Shown piece after piece: positions 58,110 through 64,000 of a stretch of 64,000 bases of DNA. The position numbers and the translations under genes were made by a program. Within the stretch, counting starts at the first letter, position 1; each line of letters opens with the position of its first letter. Below the pieces are notes generated by a model that did no database searches, was not told the DNA's origin, and saw nothing but the letters and a program-made list of their open reading frames with translations. Origin of the DNA: Erodium maritimum (Eukaryota; Streptophyta; Magnoliopsida; Geraniales; Geraniaceae); NCBI GenBank assembly GCA_963921825.1, contig OY997592.1:25051432-25115431 (forward strand), read 5' to 3'.

Positions 58110-60075
58110 AGAGCCAGAGTGTTTTTTCTTTGTCTTGGATTAAAAAATTGGATCATTGTTTGATCTGGGCTGGTGCTTTTCTCCCACTTTCTCTAGATAT
58201 TTGTATCCTGAATATCTATGCACCTTGTGTGCCAAGGGATAGAGCTTTTCTGTGGGGAACTCTAGAGTTAGAGTTGTCTGTTTTGGGTCCATTGTTTATA
58301 GTGGCTGGTGATTTTAATGAGGTATTAACTGCTACCGAGAGATCTGGGTTGAATCCTCAGCCTCTGGGGTGGATGCTTTCCGAGCCTTCATAAATCTGGT
58401 AGGAGCACTTGATCTACCACCTGCAGGAGGTGATTACACTTGGTTTAGACCTGCTTTCATAGTTTCTAGATTGGACAGGTTCATCATCTCAGCCAGTTTA
58501 TTCACACATGTATCATCTCTCGCTCAGATTTGTCTCCCTAGAGGAATTTTAGATCACTGACCAATACTCTTGTCTGATGCTCTTATTGACTGGGGAACCC
58601 TTCAAATTTATTACTGCTTGGTTGGAGCATAAGGATTTCTTTCCCACTACCAAATCTTTTTGGAGTTTTATATTTGTGTATGGGACTCCTCAATATGTAC
58701 TTTGGTACAAGTTGAAAGCACTCAAAGGGCATCTGAGAGGGTGGAACAGAACAGTTTTTGGTTGTCTTGCACTGCTATTTCAGGCATCACTTCCTTTATA
58801 CATGATCTAGATAATTTGATTGGGTCAAGGTTACTAACTCCTTCAGAGTTATCACAGAGGGCACACCTCATAGCTATCCTCATCAGGAAGACTAAACTCT
58901 TGGCCAAAGTATGGAAGCCAAAGGTTAGATTTAAATGGATAGCTGATGGTGATAGATGTACCAAATTCTATCACCTAGTAGCAAACTATATGGCAAACAA
59001 GAAGAGGATCGTTGTGATCACTGAGGAGGGTTTGATGTATACGCAACCAACTGAGATCAATCGATTTACTATTTGCCTCCAGGTTCTCACGGGCCTCTCA
59101 TAGGGGAGTGGAGCTCACTGAACTTCCTTTAACCTCCATCTCAGCTACTCAAGTTGTTTATATTGAGAGGCCTTTCACACTAGCTGATATTTAAAAAGCT
59201 CAGAAGGATTGTAATAGAGAAAAATCCCCAGGTTAGGTCACCATGAATTTTTTTCAACATTTTTGCCCTTTCTTTCAAAAAGATTTCTTGAATTTCTTCT
59301 CATTTTTCCATAGATCAGGGTTATTAAGCGAAGGCTTAAATTCCTCTTTTATCACTTTAATTCCCAAGTTGTACAATCGTCAACATTTCAATGATTTCAG
59401 ACATATCAATCTTGTTGGTGGTGGTCCTTATAAACTTTTTCCAAAGTATTGGCTGCTAGATTAAAACTATACGTAGATCATCTTGTGAATGATGTACGAT
59501 CAAGGTTTATTGGTGGCAGACAAATATTTGATGGAATCCCGATTGCCTAAGAGATTGTACAACAATGTATAATCAATGGTGAAGAGGTTATTATTTTCAA
59601 AATTGATTTTGAAAAAACATATGACTTGGTTGATTAGAAAGCTTTACTCCTCCTGAAAAGATTTAGGTTTTGGTGATACTTGGATTACTTGGCTCTCATC
59701 TTGCTTCCATGCTTGGATTCCAGTACTTGTAAATGGCTCTCCATCTTCAGATTTTCAGATTCATAGAGGTCTCAGATAAAGTTGCTCTTTGTCACCTCTA
59801 CTATTTGCCTTAGTAGTTGAAAGTCTCCAGTAGATTTTGACCATGAGTGTGAACAAGGGCCTTATACAAGGGATCCGGTTGGTGGAAACTGGCCTAATTA
59901 TTACTCATCTACAATTTACTGATGTTATCTGGACTTTTATCAAAGCTAGGTCTCAGTTTGTTGCACGTGAAACTGACACTTCACACTTTTCAATTGGCTG
60001 TTGGTTTGAAGTAAATTTCAATAAATCCAGGTTTGTGCATCTCAGCTATGATTACATGTAGATGAGTTGTGAATT
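58110..60075 (+). pseudogene. LINE ORF2 remnant (endonuclease and RT)
   Basis: 5'-truncated plant L1-type LINE. Endonuclease motifs are FIVAGDFNEVLTA (near 58310) and PAGGDYTWFRP (58425), then RGILDH followed by a stop (58560). Linker VRFKWIADGDRCTKFYHLV is near 58925. RT motifs are LNSSFITLIPKLYNRQHFND (near 59335) and KIDFEKTYDLVD-like sequence (59610). The catalytic box is worn to LQFTDVIWTF (near 59920). Many stops and frame changes. Ends near 60075, where another LINE begins. Confidence 0.8.
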
Positions 60076-60077
60076 AG

Positions 60078-61618
60078 TACATCCTTTTGAAGTGAACGCG
60101 CCGCGTGTGTAAGTATTTTTTGGGCGATCCGCGATTTTCTTCTAGGGCTACGATCGGCGGCGCTTCTCCGTCACTCCACGGCGGGGTTGGTCCTGAAGTG
60201 GGTGTTAGCGTCTCTCGGGAGGCTTTATGTTGCTGAAGGAATCGTTGCTGTGGATCCATAACTCGGCGTGGAAAGAGGTGCAGGAGGACCAATGTCACGA
60301 TCCTATGAACTGGTGTATCACGAAAAAATCGTGGAGGGGAAAGTAGTATGAGTGGCCAAGCTAGCCTCGGTGATTTGCAGGTTGGAAGATTCAGCCCAGG
60401 TGCCGATTGTAAGTTCTGTCAGTCGTCGGGAAGGAGGCAGGTCAGGGACTGAGACTCGCCAGGAAGTAGGCACGAAGGGGTCGGCTTCCACAACCTCTTC
60501 GCATCCGACTTCAGTGGGTGGGAGGATTTCTGGAAAATCCGGGCAGCCAATGGAACTGTGCAAATTGTTCATTTGCAACATCCCTTCAGATACTAATCGT
60601 GTGAAGCTAAGGAATTGGTTAGAGGAAATTACCCCTGTGTTCAGGGTCTTTGTGTGCAAGAGACGTAATGCAGGTGGGCGTTTCTTCGGTTTTGTTTTAG
60701 TTTGTTCTAAAGAGGATGCATCTGCTCCGTCGAAGGCCTGTAATGGTTGTTTGTGGGAAGGACACAAGATTTTTATGTCTATTTCCTGGCCGGAAAGTTT
60801 GAACAAAAGACTGGGTAAACAAACAGTGACACAGGTTTGGAGACCGAAGGTGGTAGACATGATTGAGCAACATGTTAAGTCCACGGAGAACCCGAGACCG
60901 TCTCCAACGGTTAATGGCACGAGGTCCAAATATCTCTTGCCTTGGATTGAAGCCAGTGTGTTAGGAGTGGCTAAGGAGGACCTGTCAATTACTGAACTTC
61001 GAGAGCGGATCAACAAGGAAGTCTCGCTGGGTATTCAGTTTCGCTATTTGAGCAACAGAGTGTTCTTGTTCCCGTCGCCCGATCATGACACTCTGTCAGA
61101 TATCCTGAATTCCAAATGGAATTGGTGCTCAACTGACTTTTTACTATTTGATCGAGCCAAGGAATGGTTGAATAGGGAAGGAGGTTTCTCTTGGGTGAAA
61201 GTTTTGGGCATCCCGATTTCGGGGTGGTGTATGTCTACATTCCGAGATATTGGGAGCTCTATTGGAACTTTTGTGATGGCTTTGCGTGACGAAACTTCTT
61301 CGAGGCTTGATTATAATTTTTTCCTGTAGCACATGGCTTCTTTTGATGCTGCGTTCTATCACCTTTTAGAGTTGGATGGCAAAATGTATCATATTGATTT
61401 GGCTAGAATAGCATCAGCTGAGATTCCTGCGAGGGAACCGGAGAAAGGGTTGTATTCTGCATGATATAGGGATGCAGTGATCTAGCAGGACAGTTCAGAT
61501 TTTCCACTTCCTGAGGCTGCTCTAAAAGGTAAAAGTGTGTTGCGTTTTTCTACCCTGGTGAGTAAGGTGTCTGAAACGCTTAATTCGAGTCCAAGTCCAC
61601 CCTTACTTGGGCTGTAAG
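60078..61618 (+). mobile_element. LINE, 5' leader and ORF1, cut by a Gypsy LTR
   Basis: GC-rich leader (60085-60300: GGGCTACGATCGGCGGCGCT) followed by ORF1. The same family as the ORF1-only LINE at 22721-25248, but in + orientation. At 61619 the Gypsy LTR begins, so the rest of the LINE, if present, lies beyond the window. Confidence 0.75.
60352..61329 (+). CDS. LINE ORF1 with RNA-recognition motif, nearly full
   Basis: RNA-binding protein of a plant LINE. The 325-codon frame has KLFICN (residues 71-76, RNP2-like) and GRFFGFVLV (109-117, RNP1-like). Further conserved blocks are WRPKVVDMIEQ, YLLPWIEASVLGVAKEDLS and EWLNREGGFSWVKVLGIPIS, shared with the copy at 23090-24569. The frame opens at 60352 with GTG right after a stop. 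The natural ATG (60348, MSGQASLGDLQVG) is in the neighbouring frame, so one indel near the start probably disrupted it. TAG at 61327 replaces a sense codon, since the frame continues (HMASFDAAFYHLLELDG) to a TGA at 61462. Probably not functional. Confidence 0.8.
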   Translation: MAKLASVICRLEDSAQVPIVSSVSRREGGRSGTETRQEVGTKGSASTTSSHPTSVGGRISGKSGQPMELCKLFICNIPSDTNRVKLRNWLEEITPVFRVFVCKRRNAGGRFFGFVLVCSKEDASAPSKACNGCLWEGHKIFMSISWPESLNKRLGKQTVTQVWRPKVVDMIEQHVKSTENPRPSPTVNGTRSKYLLPWIEASVLGVAKEDLSITELRERINKEVSLGIQFRYLSNRVFLFPSPDHDTLSDILNSKWNWCSTDFLLFDRAKEWLNREGGFSWVKVLGIPISGWCMSTFRDIGSSIGTFVMALRDETSSRLDYNFFL

Positions 61619-64000
61619 TGTAAAGACCGGGAAAATTTAATATTTAAATTATTAAATATTAACGTCGAGGTTGGGAACGAGTTTAATATTTTTTTTTTGA
61701 AATCGAAAAAAAAAGAAGAAAGACAGTCAAAAAATGGAGAGAAGCTGCATTTTTTTTGGGTCAGCCCAAAACCAGACTTGGGCCGAATCAGGGCAAGGCC
61801 CAACTCGGTGCGCGCAGCCCACGAAGACGGCCCGTTGCTTCAGAAACCCTAGCACAAAACCACAGCGCCGCTTCAGTTTCGCCATTTTCACGCACGTTTC
61901 CCAAGCCTGAGCGATCTCGTCTTCTCTCCCTCTCGAACCTCACCGTCCCTCTCTAGAACCAGACAGCTCCGGTCATCGTTCCGGCATCGTCTTCCTCTTC
62001 GTCTCTGCTTCCATCCCCTTCACTCTCCGAAACCCAGAAAACCAGAACCTCTCTCTTCTTCGCCGTCTTCTTCTTCGATTCAACGAAACCCTCGCCGCCG
62101 TCGACCTCTCGAGCTCCATCACGCCGGAATCGCACGAACTAGAGACGGTGAGTCTCTGTCCGACCCTTTCCATCTCACTCGTCCTCCCTTTTCTTCAGAT
62201 CTGTACCCACGCGAGCTCGACGTGGTCGTCCTTTGCCGGAAGGGTGTTGCCGGAGCCTCGAGGGTTCAGATCTGTTATCCCTCGCCGGCGAGGCGGCTAC
62301 GCCGTCAGATCTGGAGCTGAGGAGCTCGGAAATGGCTCTACCGCCCTTCCCTCGTCTCTCCCCGTGCCCTGACGAACTTCCACCGCCTCTCCAGAGCTTC
62401 TGGCCACTCGCCGTCGAGAACCGTCGCCGTCGCCGGAGGACAACCGGAACCCTCTCCCTCTCTGAGTTGAGCAGGCTTGGGCTCGGGCCTGGGACAACAC
62501 TCGGGCTTGGGCTTGGACCTTAGCTCCGGTCTGGGCATTGGGCCGGACTGGGTTTGGGCCTCGGGCTCGAACATGGTTCAGGCCTCAAGCTCGGACTGGA
62601 TCTAACGTCCGGGTCCTAAGCTGGGTTGGGTCCGGGTCTGGGTCAGGCTCGGGTCAGGTCCGGATCCGGCCAGATTAATTAATTAATAATTAATACTTTG
62701 ACTTAAAATCAGTTTAATTACAAGGACTTTTGGACAAAGCTAACTATTGGATTTATTTATCTAATCTGAGAACCGTTGCGGGTTGGACCGGGACTGATAC
62801 CGTCCCTTTTGTGTTAAACTAGGCTGTTACCCCGAGAGCGGAGAAGACCGGTGTGGCCCGGACGACAACAGCTAGGAGATGCAACGGTCGGCTCTTCAAG
62901 AGGTAGGGATTACCTCGAAACCGCTTTATTACGGTTTTACTAGAATGCATATAGGGAAACCTAATAAACCGGCTAAAGAACTAGTATGCATATAGGAAAG
63001 GAACAACTAGCGTAGACGTATCAAACTGCGAGCATTTACGATTTATGTCTTGGCAATTGTTGTGCTGGTAGACCGGGCCATGTCGCGCCCGTAGGACTTG
63101 TGTGCTGAGTGTATCTGTGTATGCCTGTGATGCTTGAACGATTAATAAATAACGAACACGAAAATGAGTAGAATTTACTAGAGAACGCATGATCAGTGAT
63201 TTGAGTGCTTTTCCCTATTTTACTTGATATGTTTGATTGGGAATGTTGGGGATACCGGCTAAGCCGGTGGGGTAACCACGTGGAGAGTGGTATCGGTAAG
63301 TGATGGTATGTGCCTGTTGGCGGTGTTATTATTGAAACATGACTGTGGTTGTGAACGTGATTGTGACTGTTTTGTGATAGTTGTATTGAGTGTGTCCGAG
63401 AGGGTGTCGGTAAGTGATGGTAAGTGCGGAATTATTGTGAGTGTAATTAAGGGACAAAGCCTATTATACTCGATGTTGCATGTTGTGACTGTGCGTGGGC
63501 AAGTGTGTCGTGTTTGTGGAAATGTGAATCATTGTTTGTGATATGGTCGGGTGAGTAATAGATCGACGTGATTATGATTGTGCTTTTGGTTGTGATTGTG
63601 AGTGTGGTTGTGATTGTTCTGGTGATAATGATTATGAGTTGTGCCCGAAAGGTGTGTCGTACCTTCCGTTGCGCCGCCGGTAAAGTGTGAGAGACGTACT
63701 TCCGTAAGGTGAGTCGTACCTTTCGGGTGAGTGAACGGTAAAGTGTGAGGCTTGGTGTACGATGGTACACGAGAAAGGTGGTTTCCCTACCTTCCGACCG
63801 TGACTCGGTAAAACGCTGTGTCCTGCGAAGAGGTGATTTCCCTACCTTCCGACTAGCACTCGGTAAAACGCTGTGTTGAGCACCGCGAGAGATGAGGCCG
63901 CGAAGAGGCGATTTCCCTGCCTTCCGTCGATCGGTAAAACGCTGCGTCCGCGATGAGGTCGACCGCCTATCCTGACTTTGTGTTAGGGAAGTTGCGTACG
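61619..64000 (+). repeat. Long Gypsy LTR, second copy, cut by the window end
   Basis: Begins TGTAAAGACCGGGA, the same start as the LTR at 34311. Matching order: GC-rich zone (61860-62450), GGGTCNGGGTC repeats (62460-62680), CCGGGACTGAT...CCGTCCCTTT (62790), GAATGCATATAGGGAAAC (62943), and the CTACCTTCCGAC...CGGTAAAACG modules (63640-63960). Inserted in the LINE at 60078. GTAAG (61614-61618) would be the left target duplication. Whether it is a solo LTR or the 5' LTR of an element cannot be told here. Confidence 0.88.

Noticed and set aside
60318-61016. 232-codon minus-strand frame
   Set aside because: Antisense shadow of the LINE ORF1, which has recognisable RRM motifs on the + strand.
1-64000. 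tRNA, rRNA or organelle DNA insertions
   Set aside because: I saw no cloverleaf-type tRNA gene, rRNA segment or plastid/mitochondrial gene. The only tRNA-related signals are retroelement primer sites at 16387 and 32535.

Overview
This window is eudicot nuclear DNA: split genes with GT-AG introns, plant-type LTR elements with an initiator-tRNA-Met primer site, plant L1-type LINEs, and PIF/Harbinger and Mutator elements. I cannot name the species. Three host loci, all on the + strand, sit in a dense bed of nested transposable elements: a POT1-like telomere-protection gene with a decayed 5' part (about 6661-17619), an intact HROB-type recombination OB-fold gene (37774-44513, 7 exons, 345 codons), and an intact DUF2358-like plastid protein gene (50159-57903, 5 exons, 287 codons).

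Layout. 1-3725: 3' part of a degenerate Copia element with its 1.69 kb 3' LTR. 4220-6509: PIF/Harbinger element carrying only the Myb-like ORF1. 6661-17619: POT1-like gene, whose introns hold a hAT-like element with a Mutator MITE inside it, an inverted copy of one of its own exons, and a LINE split by a Copia element that contains a Mutator-like element and a nucleolin-like fragment. 17896-19844 and 20089-21920: two Harbinger elements carrying only a DDE transposase. About 22300-32080: a decayed LINE interrupted by an ORF1-only LINE (22721-25248, 15-bp target duplication) and a solo Copia LTR (29298-30972, 5-bp duplication). 32081-36627: chimeric Gypsy remains with two unrelated LTRs. 36628-37557 and 45034-49998: members of an unusual Mutator-like repeat family packed with minisatellite arrays; the second sits inside a poly-A retroposon. 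54803-57668: at least five nested Mutator-like elements inside one intron. 58110-61618: two LINE pieces. 61619-64000: a second copy of the long Gypsy LTR, cut by the window end.

POT1 binds the telomeric G-strand, and HROB-type proteins act with MCM8/MCM9 helicase in recombination repair, so two genome-maintenance loci lie about 20 kb apart, separated entirely by transposable elements. The strongest observations are: two Harbinger elements with matching ends and matching promoters that carry complementary single genes; the Mutator-like families with internal tandem arrays; an ORF1-only LINE that clearly moved; and the POT1 locus, which lost its N-terminal part while its C-terminal exons stayed open and spliceable.
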